Shown here in pieces: positions 47,784 through 59,200 of a DNA stretch of 64,000 nucleotides. The notes below the pieces were generated by a model. It searched no databases and was not told where the DNA came from. It worked only from the letters and a program-made list of their open reading frames with translations. This DNA is from Ciona intestinalis. Taxonomy: Eukaryota; Chordata; Ascidiacea; Phlebobranchia; Cionidae. How positions within the stretch are numbered: the first letter of the stretch is position 1; every line of letters starts with the position of its first letter. The stretch covers positions 3,182,957-3,246,956 of the forward strand of contig NC_020169.2 of assembly GCF_000224145.3 (NCBI RefSeq). The letters run 5' to 3'. A program made the translations under genes and the position numbers.

Positions 47784-49001
47784 TTTTTAAGTGTAGTTAC
47801 AAATTTTAAGTGTAGTTACAAATTACAATGTGGGATAAAAAAAGTTTAAAGTGCAATTTAGGAATACTAGATTTTAATACTGAAGTTTGTTAAACTACTT
47901 GTTTATTTTCACTTGTTTATTTTTTTTAAATAATTTACTTGTAATGGAAAATTGAGATTCAAATTCCCGCTCTTGCAAAATTTTGTTTTCCTGCACTGAA
48001 ACCATTTTAACTATGGCAACCTATTAAACCAGCACTCTGTTTCTGATATATAAATAATAAATTCCACATTCGGAAAGCACTGAGTAAAGTTATACACAAT
48101 GTATGAAATAATACTATCCTCTAAGATACAGCATAGAAAACTACAAAATATTTTAATTTATTTAAAAGGCAGCATATCGGAGATTTCACATACAAATTCC
48201 ATATCCAGTCTACTCCTAATTCAACTAATGGTCTACAGCATTGGCAGATCAGTAGCTAGGAAAGCAGACCACGCTGTGTCATCATGTATATATAGACAGG
48301 GACTTGAGACTGTCATTTAAAGCCTTTCTCTTACAGATCTCTACCCTGTTGTCTGATCTCATGATGATTGACAACACAATTAGGATGACACACATAAACT
48401 GTTAGCTGTTACTACTTAATGAACTCTTGATAGGTGTTAATTTAGACAAACACAAAAAGTACGACTATGTATGAATTAGGTCTAGGTAGTATAGTAGGTG
48501 ACATCAAACACCATCATTAAAAACTTAGTACAAGAAAAATTGGCAGACGCTACATTATAGGCTCTACCAAAAAAGTTTTTATGTCAAGTACAAGGTTTTA
48601 TTTATTTCTTTAGGGTTATTCTTATTGTTTGACTTTTCCCCCTTTTCTGCATCTACGTTGGGCCTATAAAATCCCATATAAAAGCCAAGAAGTATATTAT
48701 ACATCCACGTTAGGCCTATACAATCCTGTTTCTAAAAGCCAAGTTTATTACATATGTTTAGCTAGTCAAACTTTTCTGTGCTTTGTACTGTTTTGTCACA
48801 CCAATTTAGACTAGCTTTATTACTAATACGCTATAACGTAAACAAACACACGTGTAGGTTGAAACGGTGTGCCAACTTACCCCACTCCATTCTGTTGATT
48901 GGGTGAGTAACTGTTGATCCTAATCTTGAAACGTCAGAATCTAGAATGTTTCTTGATGCTGCTTGGCAATAACTTCTTGGTCTGCCAGTCATATCAGGCA
49001 T
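37732..49001 (-). CDS. USP28: USP25/USP28-type ubiquitin-specific protease
   Basis: Deubiquitinating cysteine protease of the USP25/28 subfamily. Twenty-two minus-strand exons join in frame to 1067 aa (human USP28 1077): 48881-49001, 47447-47606, 47137-47237, 46855-47000, 46446-46589, 45825-46059, 45149-45279, 44746-44873, 44084-44179, 43616-43741, 42987-43192, 41682-41795, 41059-41262, 40641-40799, 40222-40328, 39939-40091, 39786-39881, 39400-39519, 38960-39097, 38453-38650, 38006-38207, 37732-37850. A ubiquitin-interacting motif, [14 protein letters not shown], lies at about residues 56-69. The catalytic Cys box is [14 protein letters not shown] (Cys about 142), followed by [17 protein letters not shown]. 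The catalytic His box is GHYWAYI (about 571), followed by FND. The USP25/28 C-terminal helical domain completes it. Exon 11 occurs a second time at 42140-42345 beyond an assembly gap. No UBA-like N terminus was seen, so upstream exons may be missing. Confidence 0.93.
39225..39345. mobile_element. SINE-like fragment in a USP intron
   Basis: Carries decayed phrases of the window's SINE-like family (GTCCTTAAGCAAGGCATTTA, CCAACCTAGCGGTCACTAAT). Ends not defined. Confidence 0.3.
41310..41535 (+). mobile_element. tRNA-derived SINE-like element in a USP intron
   Basis: GGTTTAAATCTCGTCGCTGC looks like a tRNA box B region. It is followed by the shared body: TGGGCAAGTAAATTAACGGA, AATTGCTCCCCAGTGATGCT, AATGGGTTCAATCACCCACA, and a CTTGCACAAGGTGTAAGAAA tail. 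It lies between the exons at 41262 and 41682. Confidence 0.45.
42025..42388 (-). repeat. Second assembled copy of a USP exon (haplotype duplicate)
   Basis: Contains an almost identical copy (42140-42345) of the USP exon at 42987-43192, with matching flanks from the ACAATATTTAATTAGTAGTT start (also at 42871). Using both exons in tandem would duplicate the Ser-rich segment and break frame, because the exon length of 206 is not a multiple of three. The N gap between the copies points to two alleles scaffolded side by side. Confidence 0.85.
42385..42820. mobile_element. hAT-like element insertion, right end lost in gap
   Basis: Where the two haplotype copies part, this one continues with TTAGTGATGTACCGAAGTTT and repeated TTCGGCCGAA-type motifs, which are typical of hAT transposon ends. 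The other copy lacks it. The distal part is a tandem array of a 58-bp unit starting CTGCTCCCGATCGTCGATAA at 42698, 42756 and 42814, the last running into the gap. No transposase frame is visible. Confidence 0.6.
42698..42820. repeat. 58-bp tandem repeat array ending in the gap
   Basis: Two full units and the start of a third, about 95% alike, each ending AATAGTGCACGCGT. Arrays of this kind commonly interrupt assembly, which fits the adjoining N run. Confidence 0.8.
42821..42870. other. Assembly gap of 50 N
   Basis: A run of N of round length, so probably a gap of unknown true size. Flanking duplication suggests overlapping allelic contigs rather than missing unique sequence. Confidence 0.98.
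46105..46200 (-). mobile_element. SINE-like 3' fragment, inverted
   Basis: GTAACTTACTTTATCCTCAC followed by GTGGCCGGAAAAC is the reverse of the tail seen in other copies (CGGCCACGCGATGATAA). Only the tail is present. A related short piece lies at about 57220-57260. Confidence 0.35.
48650..48755. repeat. Imperfect tandem duplication in a USP intron
   Basis: Two consecutive copies of a roughly 50-base unit with ACGTT(G/A)GGCCTATA and AAAAGCCAAG. Nothing coding. Confidence 0.5.
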
Positions 49002-50395
49002 AGCTTCAGAAGGAACAGTATTACTTTTTCAAAAGTGGTTTAATTACAAATATAGTGGTTTTATGGATCTATAACCTTTTATTTTACATTTCGTTCTACA
49101 GAGCCTAAGGTTTTGCTGGAATCTGTACACAAAATAAAAGTTTAATTCTTTATATGTCTTACAAATTATACATTAATACATAAAACCTACATAATTACAA
49201 GGGCACCACTCTTCAGTCTCAATTAAAAATAAATAGGAATGGCGATTAAAAATGTGCATGCGTTTGTCACTATAACTTCAAAATATTAATACATCATAAT
49301 ATTATTACATTATTATAGAACCAAATCCTTACTTTCCACCAACACTCACTGTACTTACGATATGAACAGACAGCACCGAAATGTTATATAACCGCACATA
49401 ACACCAAAATGTGTGAATACAAGAAAGGCGAGCTTTAATGAATGGGCACGTTCCATTATAACATGATTGATAAGATGCTTTTTTTCATGTACTCCTGGTA
49501 GAGAACATACGTAGAATCAACGGGGTATAACCAAATGGAGTGTCTGAGTTTTATGTCAGGAACAGCAGTAGAACGTATTTAAAACCTGCCGCTAAAATAA
49601 GTATCAGGTTTGAATCATCATTCAGTATCTGTCTCAGTTTAAACACAAATTGGCGTTTAACTTATATTTGCATGACAATGAATTGTTCTATTCGGTAAAG
49701 AGCGGATACAGCAAGTTACATTCACTCAACACACACAATAAACAAAGTGGGTTACGTCAACAACTTTTCAAATCAAAACAAAATTCTAACCAGAGTGCAC
49801 TTTTAACCAAAAAACTATGTTCTGCCGGTTTAACAAATTTTGTTTTTATTTACTCTAGTCGAAGTATTTGCAAATAGCATATTTCTTACCTGTCTGTCAG
49901 GTATGTGCACACAAAGCTTCTGCTCCCACCTAAGTTTGAAAGCGATGTTCGATTAAACAGCAAATGGGCTTAAATACGGAAAAACAGTTATAAAGAAAGT
50001 AATAAAGTTGGTATATATAAGAATGTTGGTACCAGGTTTCACGATATTTTACCAATGCATACAACAGACAACACATGCACAATAACAGACAAGACAGGGC
50101 AACACCTACATCATTCATTAAAAAAATTTACAAGAAAGAATAAAATTTGAACAAATCATTATTAGAAGAGTACTACCGGATCGAGGCAAATAGAAAAAGT
50201 GTAACTCTGCAATAAAATGATCTTACTGTTATGCTGTTGGGGACATACCCTTATTCAAGATATTATAAAGATGAACGAGAAAAGGAAGAATATTAAAAGT
50301 TTACAAAGTAAACAGGTCTTTGAAAGAGCAAAAGGCTTCTTTATTCTGGCTGAACAACTCCCATGAAAACAAAAATGAGAAAAAGTTAATCATTT
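49002..50395. other. Upstream region of the USP gene and 3' side of ZC3H10
   Basis: AT-rich with no supported coding exon. It may hide 5' exons of the USP gene, because the UBA-like N terminus of USP25/28 was not found. No motif singles one out. Confidence 0.4.
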
Positions 50396-53300
50396 TCATT
50401 CCGTGTCAACAACTCTGTGCATGAAATTGCTGCTGGTGTGCATTTTACCCTGCTGCACAGCAGCTATGGGGTAACTAAGCATTCCTTGTTCATTTATCTG
50501 CGTTGTACCAGGTCCAACACCACGTTGTACATTACGAGCAGTTTGTGCCAGATTGTTTTGCACCACTGATCTTCCCATGGTAACTACTGGAGGCGGCATC
50601 GAAGTATTCACTCCACCAATGCCTGACGTCATAACTGTACATTGTAAAACTGAAAACATTATCAAATTAAAACAGAACTAATTACTAACTTAAATTATAA
50701 AAGCATTTGGTGTGAAATAATCGTCCTTGTATCAAACTTGACAAAAGTTTGTCATTATTATCTTACCTGAATTTTGGTGGGAAGACACTTGTGCAATTGG
50801 CTGAGACCCAGGTGTAATATTACTAAATGCTTGACCAGCATGTCCAACAGCCCGTAAGGATGCAGCCATGCTACTGCTTGGATTTTGTTGGGCTTCTGCC
50901 ACAATTGCCATCTCATGGCCAGTTGCAGATACAAGCGTGCTCACTACAGGCACATTGTCAGTTGATCTGGTAACTGTATAAACCAATGCTGGTTGGGGTA
51001 GAGGTACAGCTGGCCCCATGGACCCTACAGAGGGTTGTTGATGCACAGCACCAGTCAAACTAGCAGCTATAGGGTTGTTAGGGCCTTGTATGGCACACCT
51101 ACCACCACCCAGGGCAGCGGCCATTATGGTGCCTGCAAAGCTGACAGGTTGTTGAGTTAATTGATTGTGACTTGGCATATTTCCAGAAAAAGTCACAATT
51201 GTTTGCTGAGCCATTTGGTTGTGATTGGGCATGTTGCCTGAAAACGTCACCATAGGATGCTGTGTCATTTGGTTGTGGCTTGGCATGGGTTGTGAAAATG
51301 TTACCATTGGCTGCTGGGATGCCATTTGGTTGTGAGTTTGAACTGGTGCAGAAAATGATGCCACAGGTGGGTGTGTCATTTGGTTCATATTCTGCTGGGC
51401 AATCATGCCATTTTGTTGTGGTATTGGTCCAGAGAGAGCCGATACAATTTGGTTGGTGCCAGGTATTGTTTCCACAGCACCTCCTGTGTTTGCTGCAATA
51501 TTTGCAGCAATGACTTGAGCAGCTGGAAATACAAGAGATAAGTTTTTAAAGTTAAATAAACAAAACAAAATTTTTTTAAATTTCTTGATCATGAAAACAG
51601 GGGCCTTATTATTTAAAACTCAACAGTAAAGTAATAGTAACCATAAATTTTAGTTGTCTCTTTGATTATGGTAGGGAAGATTTAAAAAAAATTTAAATAA
51701 AGGAACAAGATATGGTGAAAAATCAACAGTTGTTAAAACATGGTTAGAGTTAATAACAGTTAATTGGGAAAAAAATCAAGTCATTAGCAAAAGTAGTCAT
51801 AAAAACGCGCAAAAGGTAAAATAAACTGAATATTTTAGAGCAAAAATATTTACCAATATCTGTTGTGTGAGGAACAGAAACTGATGCCTGTTGTATTCTA
51901 CCTGGCCCCGCAACCACTGCATGTTGAGGTGCTTGCCCAGCGGCAGTGATAATTTCTTGGCCTGGTTAAACAAACATGTGGTTTAACAAACCACAGCATT
52001 TGAGGAATGCTGTCACAAACAAACCTTGAACATTGAGTTGCACAGGGACAGGTCTTGCTGCGTTGGTGACAACCACCGTACCAGGGGAGGTAAGACCAAT
52101 GGAAGGAGTGAAGGAGGTTGGCATACTTTCAGATGACATTCTGTAGCTTGTAATTCCTCTGATAAAGCAATGAAAATATTATTAAAGATGAGGTACTGTT
52201 GTTATACATACTTGTTCTAAAAAATATACATTAGGGTGGGTAGAAATGGGACATTCTTTCATTCTATTTTCTAGCACCGTTTGGTAGTAAACAAAGAACA
52301 TTTAAAGAATTATAAAATTATATCCTCATGACTTCCACAGACCAATGGTCATTGGTTAAAACCTGATCAGGATATTTGGATATTATGTGCTAAAGGTATC
52401 TTCTCTCTCCCCGCTCCCCCACTATATACCACATCATATACGCTGAATACGCATATTAAATTTACAGATAGCAATAACAATGTTTGCCTTCAGTACCTTT
52501 TCTGCAACCTGAACTGTGCATTTTGTTCTAACAAAACTTCATTTGTTGCTGATAGATCTGATACTTGCTTTTCCAACTCTTGAACTCGTTTCTTCAAATT
52601 ATGATTTTCTTCTTCAAGATGTTGATGAACAACCTGACTGTTTCGTCCCATGAATTCACTGAAACATTTGAAGTTGTTTTATGAGAAAAATAGCAAAGAA
52701 AATTGCATAGCCAAAAAAAAGATGTAAAATTTATACTTACTTATGAACAGGCATTCTCTCTTGCCGACCTGGAAGTTCTGGTTGTGTTCCAACCACCATG
52801 TACTCATTACATGTCTCAGTATATTGTTCACAATCTTCTACCAGCATTCGAGGTCTTTTTAAATTTGCTTCTGCATCATTTCCTTTCTTGGGATCAAGAT
52901 GCAAAAACCTGCACTTCTTGCCTCTATGGCATTCTTGGTTGAGGAAGTCACGACACACTGGTCGTCCTGCCACCTCTGCAGATCCAGTCATCTTTTCCAG
53001 TCTTTGTTTCTCCTGTCCAATGTGGTAATCACCAATGCCATAGTCATACTGGTATTTAAGACGCAAAGGAAGCATCTTGGATTTCATGTAAGCTTCCTCC
53101 TCCTCTTGAGTGCAATGAATAAATCTTGAAGAAAAGAATGCATTTTATTATGTGAAGTATAACTTTATGGTTGTAAATAATGCATTTGATAAGAACTGTG
53201 AACACAGAGCTGCATTTAGTAAAACCAAAGTACCATACTTTTTCTCATAAAAAAAAGGACTATTTATCTGTATTCCCACCTGCAGTTTGTTCTTTGGCAC

Positions 53301-53864
53301 TCACTGTTTTGGAAGTCATGGCAAAACTCATAAACAATATCAGCACCAGATACATCAACAGTTTGCTCCAACTCAGCAGTGGATGGGTGTTTAAATTTGC
53401 AACGTCTGTGAAAAATGAATAACAATATACATTACCAGTCACTCAGGAAGTTCTTATTTAGAATAGGATAATCAACACAACAGCGAAATGTATGAAACTT
53501 AGTTAATATAGTTATTTTTGTTAACTTATTTGTGATAAACCAGCAAAACCTTATTCTCAAGAACACAAAACAACAAGGAATACCTAACAGAAAATATACG
53601 ATTAAAACAAAAAATCTCATATTGTCCAATTTGCAGCATATAATATTGTAACAAATTTATGATAAAAGTTAGAAGTTAAAACATTTATTAGAATTTGAAT
53701 AAGTGATGGAGAAGTTATGGCTTTTAAGACCTGTACAGTTCTACAAAGCCTCACCTGCCACGATGACACATGTTTCTCAGAAAATCTCTGCAAATTGGTT
53801 TCTTATCAAAAGTTGAGGTTGGCCAGTTATCGTTTAGATCAAAATTTTTGTGATCCTCTTCCAT
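50396..53864 (-). CDS. ZC3H10: ZC3H10-like CCCH zinc-finger RNA-binding protein
   Basis: Predicted RNA-binding protein with three CCCH fingers. Eight minus-strand exons join in frame to 677 aa: 53755-53864, 53280-53405, 52741-53124, 52497-52658, 52025-52158, 51854-51961, 50767-51522, 50396-50649. Finger 1 spans C25-C33-C39-H43 (ICRDFLRNMCHRGRRCKFKH). Finger 2 is FCHDFQNSECQRTNCRFIH and finger 3 is VCRDFLNQECHRGKKCRFLH. A coiled coil follows, with LEEENHNLKKRVQELEKQVS and SATNEVLLEQNAQFR, nearly the human ZC3H10 wording. The C-terminal half is Gln/Met/Pro/Thr-rich and contains 18-residue repeats; it makes the protein longer than human (434 aa). The frame is open upstream to an ATG at 53948, but MEEDHKNFD at 53864 is the more natural start. 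A MITE lies in the intron after the coiled-coil exon. Confidence 0.93.
51137..51385 (-). repeat. Coding tandem repeat in ZC3H10 C-terminal region
   Basis: Four to five successive units of about 18 residues (54 bases), for example HNQMTQHPMVTFSGNMPN and HNQMAQQTIVTFSGNMPS. DNA similarity between neighbouring units is high, so the array expanded recently by slippage or unequal exchange. Confidence 0.8.
52229..52428 (+). mobile_element. MITE copy in a ZC3H10 intron
   Basis: It begins TTAGGGTGGGTAGAAATGGG and ends CTCCCCGCTCCCCCACTATA. The interior GTAGTAAACAAAGAACATTT is intact. It is far from the receptor cluster, showing the family is dispersed. Confidence 0.8.
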
Positions 53865-54248
53865 TATGGGAATACTATGAAACTTTGTATGAACTTTACA
53901 ATTTGTAGAACTTTGCCGGCCTTTTATAGCAGCTTTTACAAAGAACACTGTGTGTATGCCAATGCATCAGAGCAAGCCTAACTGTTTGTACTCTGCAGAA
54001 TCCTTCAGACATTTACTTTAAAGGAGCAAAGAAATTAAAAAGAGCACGATAAAAATAAATAAAAAATTGGAAACTTTCATGATTGTGTTAATATGGAAAT
54101 GCGTAAAAAATGAAACATAACTATTCCAATAAGTTTAGATAGCCAACTTATTTGCTATAGTATGCAAGTAGTTTTATCAGTACCAATTCCCACATTCCCT
54201 ACCAAAATAAAAAAAAAGAAAGTGAAAAAAGCTTATAAAATAATATGT

Positions 54249-54662
54249 TTAATACATATCATCAGACTGCTCAACAGTTGGCATTAAACCACGCTCTTTC
54301 ATTGCTTTGAACTTGGTTTTCTCCTTTTCCTGCTTCTCTTCTTGCAGTTTGCTCTTTGCTTCAAGTATTTTTTCTATAGAAACTTTTTCAAGGTCCTTTC
54401 TCTCCTCATGCTCTATGTCGACCTCGCCAAGCAGGACCACATTTTCACCTCTGATTACAAATATACCGCGTGGAATATCACCGTACATTGATCCCACATG
54501 CACACGCTCGACAGTCTTGTGCAAAACTAGATTTGCAAACTGGTCAACAGATCTCAAGTAACCGATTAAAATTCGCCCATCTCGTAGCATTACAAGTTGC
54601 TTTTTATCAATTTCTTCAATTAAACTTGCAGTTCCTGGCATGTAATTCATATTTTTTTGCAA
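54249..54662 (-). CDS. LSM1: LSM1, Sm-like subunit of the LSm1-7 mRNA decay complex
   Basis: Cytoplasmic Sm-fold protein that defines the LSm1-7 ring, which binds oligoadenylated mRNA ends and promotes decapping. Single exon, 137 aa. The Sm1 motif is LVMLRDGRILIGYLRSVDQFANLVL; Sm2 is GIFVIRGENVVLLGEVD. A charged C-terminal helix and an ending in DDMY follow, as in family members (human ends LDEY). Human LSM1 starts MNYMPGTASLIE, which corresponds to 54650; the ATG at 54662 adds MQKN. Which start is used cannot be told. It lies about 300 bases upstream of ZC3H10 in the same direction. Confidence 0.95.
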   Translation of the reverse strand: MQKNMNYMPGTASLIEEIDKKQLVMLRDGRILIGYLRSVDQFANLVLHKTVERVHVGSMYGDIPRGIFVIRGENVVLLGEVDIEHEERKDLEKVSIEKILEAKSKLQEEKQEKEKTKFKAMKERGLMPTVEQSDDMY

Positions 54663-56280
54663 ATTTCAACAGTCTAGCAAAACCATAAGATATAGGATAT
54701 GGGTATATCCACTCTGTTATAAAGCCTATAGCACTTATCTTACAGTTTTTATACAAAAGTGCATTGAGGTCTGTCTACATAGCAGCGTTACAATTCCTAC
54801 AAATACAATACATAACATAGATTACAACCTGACAGGAACTCGAACTTCCATACACCGGTCAACCGGTGTATCCGAATCCGAACCGGCAAATAGCAATGCG
54901 TCGTGTGTCGTGTGCTATCTAATCCATATATTTATTCGTTACCAAATTTAAGAAGGCGGAACATGATGCGGTGTCTATGGTTCCGTTGTCGTTAAAAGTT
55001 GAAGCTAAAAAACTCCTACCGTTTCCAAACAAACGAAATGCAAGAGACAAGATAAGTAATAATGGGAAAGAGTCACCGCGATGACGTCATTACTCCCTAG
55101 CGCCCTAGCGACATCTTCACGTGGACTGCCATATTTAGCACAAACACAAAGAGACAGTGTCACAGATTTTTTAAAAACGTCCGTATATGCAAAGAGATTG
55201 GTTGTAATCTCTTTAGTGTATGTTTACTTAATATGACGATCGAATAACCTGCAAGAGACACGAAAACTGGTTTTTATTATTATTGGCATGCCATTTAAAA
55301 CACTAATTTAGTAGGGGCAATTACATTCTTTTGGTTCAGTATATTGGAATGTTTGGAAGTTTACAAGGCCGCCATTTATGTCATAAACCAAACACCAAAA
55401 TGATAAATAGTTTATTTGCTTTGAGTTTAAATTACTGATATGAACAGATCAGAGTCCGAATAACAGACTATATCCTAAAAGAGAGTTATGAAACATAGGT
55501 TATATGTTGCTATTAAAGTGCTGACATTTCTCAGGCGAATATTATTCACCCCCAAACTCGTTATTTTAGACTGGACTTTATCATTTATACAAGGGCATGA
55601 CATAACATGTCGAGGCCACGAATTCTATGTTGAAAAGAAATTGCCTTCACGCTTCAATGGGTTTGTTTACATAGCGGTGTTGCGGTAAACTCAAAATACT
55701 GAAATGTAATGTCCAAATGTTTTGTTATTTTAGCGCAGATAAAGTCTCCGACATTGTAGATTTAAGGTTGAGTTGTTCAAGTAGATTATAGAAAACACGA
55801 ATACAGCAATGGCGGTAGCGTTTTAATACAATGTTCACAAGTTACCGATTATATTTACGTTTCTTCTTAAATTTGAAAGAAGCAACAAATATCTTTCAGT
55901 ATATTGTTAGCATTGTCTGTCTACAAGACAAACGATTTTGAAGTGTTCTATGAACGCCGTGGTTTAAGAGTTCTCTTTCTCCCGTAAATGTTGCTCAAGA
56001 ATCCTTGAAACAATAAGCATTCGAGTTTTAGTAGAGGCAATTGTAGCGTCAAGTGGCCAAGAGAGATCGAGAGTAAATCAAGCCATAGGAAACTTTAACC
56101 ACAGTGACAGTGCAGCTGTATTACCTCGAACAATTGTTGTAACCTCTGCGGGAATGAGGGAATTTTTGCATGACTTTTAATAAAGTTAAGATGTTGTTGA
56201 CATCCTAATGTAGAATGTTTTGTTCTACAACTTACCCTTGCCAATACTTTGGTTTTCAGGTTGGTATAGATCTAACAGAT
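54663..56280. other. Divergent promoter interval between LSM1 and the CCDC177-like gene
   Basis: No convincing gene. It contains a near-perfect inverted repeat TACACCGGT-CA-ACCGGTGTA at 54851-54870, about 190 bases upstream of LSM1. An acceptor (GGTTTTCAG, 56259) precedes the CCDC177-like start, so a leader exon of that gene lies upstream. Confidence 0.45.
54851..54870. promoter_or_regulatory. Inverted ACCGGT pair upstream of LSM1
   Basis: Nine-base perfect arms around a two-base spacer. Each arm contains ACCGGT, the core of Grainyhead/CP2-type sites. Its position in a short divergent promoter suggests a binding site; this is untested. Confidence 0.4.
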
Positions 56281-59200
56281 ATGGAAATACATTTGGATTT
56301 GTATAATTTTGAAACAAGTGATGCTGAGGGTTCAAGATATGTGTTAACAAGTCCACGTTCATTGGACGCATGCTCAAGGTTAAACATTCGTCCTATTCAA
56401 CTGCTGCACAAAACACATGCTGATTTTGCTGAGGAAAATGCTGGGAAATCATCAGAATTTATTAAGGTATCATATATCAAATACATTGGCTTCGGACTCT
56501 GTATTGTTAAGCAATTGCTGCCTGTGATTAAAATCTCAATTTAAATTTTATGTAAATGTTAAAGAATTGCAAATAAGAATATACAATAAAGTATATAATA
56601 TATATGCTGTAAGTTCTGTAATATTGGTTTGTTTTTCATAAACTATCTTCTATTATGCTCGCAGATACTTTATAATGACTGGGAGGAGAAACGAATTGCC
56701 AAGCTTAACAAATGCAGGAAAGTTCGAGAGACCATAATCATGGAACAGAAAGTATTAAGAAAAAATCAAACAACTGAACGTCAGAGGCAAAAGAGTAAAA
56801 CAGATACAAATAAAACTGTCATGGATTCAAAGAAAAAAAGAGAAAAAGAATCCAGCACTATTGTGTAAGTGAAATTTGTTAAAATTTTAAAATGGTGTGT
56901 ACATATATATATGTATACAGTATTATTTAACATTTAAAATTTAAAACCGTAAATTTGATTTTCCTTGAATTAACCTCTGATTTCTTTAGTATCAACAATA
57001 TCTAATAAGGCTAAACCTCTGCTCATATTTAGGCCATCCCCATCAACAGCCCGTCCAAAACACATTCGAACTCCAAAAACAAGAGACATTCCTGATAAGA
57101 AAACTACATCCACATATCATGCAGAGACCACAGCACCTGTAATTGCTACACATTCCCCCTCTCCCACACCAGCTGATGATACAATGCTGCATGCATCAGC
57201 TTTGCAAACACTTGAAGGTATGATGAATGTAACTTACTTTGTCATCGGTAGCCGGGAAACGACACAGTACTTTCAGTTCTTAAGTAACAGTTCTATATCG
57301 TAATACAATTACTGCCAAGCCACATTTCAAAACCGTATCAGTCAATGTTATGCATATTGATTTTAAAATAACCCTGATCATCACACAGTTATTTAGTTTC
57401 TTTTTTTAAGGGAAAATTAAATCATTCTTCTTGCAAGTCACAAACAAGTACAACCTATCGCTCTTGACCTGTCTCTAAATATCATTATGTTTACAGATCC
57501 AGCCACACCAAGATCAGAGCGACCGTCGAGATTAAATGCAATCATTCTTTCCAACAGATCACGCAGTAGAAGTGTGGATGGTCACAACAGGCCTCCCAGA
57601 AGTGAACGAAGTAGTTTCAGTCTCAGATCATCTTCAGTATTCGGAAATTCATCTAAACTTGCCAGTGGTTACATAACCCCACAAATTCAAGTACGAACTG
57701 AACCTGGATTTTTATTATGGTAGTGGGAGAAAAAAAAATAGATAAGATACCTCTAAACAGAAACGGCTTGGGATAAGATTTTACAAAAAACTTTAAATCA
57801 GCCCTTTATTCTCTTGTTAGGTGTCTATTCCAACAAGCAGTATAGGTCTAATAAATAAGTTTTCCTATGTTTAACAATTATGAGTTTAAGTGTATTTTAA
57901 CAATGTCACCCCAGATTTTGCCAATTTCTCTTTAGTGTTGCTTGTTCTAGATATTTTTGTTCATTTGTTTCTAGAGAGACAAGCGGCTTGTGGAAGTGAT
58001 GAAGGATCGGAGGAGGAGAGAGGAAGGAGAGGAAAAGCTGAGACTCGCAAAGTGGATGGAGTGGAACAATCAGATGAAGAAGACTACCGAGATCAAAGTA
58101 TTGATTTTAGAAAACTTTTGTTTTTGATATTTTTTCCCTTTATTAAGTGTGTATTTTATGACCAATAATTAATTCAATGGATTAGTCATTGAAATGTTTA
58201 AAAAGCAGTCAGGGAATTAGTACTTGAAACTTAAATGTAAATAATTTAGTTGTACATGCTTTGCTTGTTTTGTAGTTTCTATATTTCTTGCAAGAGTATT
58301 ACAAACCAAACAAATATTTTTTGCCATCACTTAAAAAAAAACTTTTTAAATCTACTCCTATAAACCAAACATTTACTCTAGAGAAAGGAAGAGTTACAGC
58401 GGCAAAAGGAGCTTGCAACTTCCCATCAACGTTGGGAGAAGAAGATACAAAAAGAATTAACCAAGAAAAGAAAGGAAGCTCAGATGTTGGAGCAAGATTT
58501 AATGAAACAGCAAAAGCAAACAGAGTCAATTCTAAAAATGAACAAAGAAAAACAGGTTATTATTACATTGTAGTCTGTGCTTAAGTGCTTTTGTAGTTTT
58601 ATGCAGATAAGTTATCATTTGACAATTTTAAAGAAACAGTGTTTCGAAACTGTGCTTAAATTATTTGCTGCACTTAATTTAACAGTGTTTGTTACAGGAA
58701 AAAATGCGTTTGCAACAAATAGAAGATCGTAAAATTGCAGCAATGGAAAGGAAGCAGCAGCAGGAAAAATCATTGAACTGTGTGAACCAAGAAATAATGG
58801 TAAATCTTGTTTAACTGGAACGTTTCATACTATTTAAAAATCAGAACTTCTGCCAAATCTTAGGTTTATAAATGGAACTCATATATCTATGGTTTTGGAA
58901 TTATAGGCATTCCAAGAAGCCACTGACCATGACATTAGGGATAGATTGACCAGAGCTGAAAAGGTGAAGCTGGAAAATGAAATGAAAGAATTGGAAAAAG
59001 TAAGTTTGCTAATAGTAATAACTGAATAAAGTTCAATTTTATTTCGTGAAAATGAACTATTCTCAGATAAAACTAATGAACAAGCGACAAAGAGAAAGAT
59101 TTCATGTCCTCCAGGAACAACTGAGGAGGAAGAATCAACATGAGGAAGAAATAAGAAGAGAAACCATGAATCAGAAGCTTTCCATTGCTAAGCAAAACCA

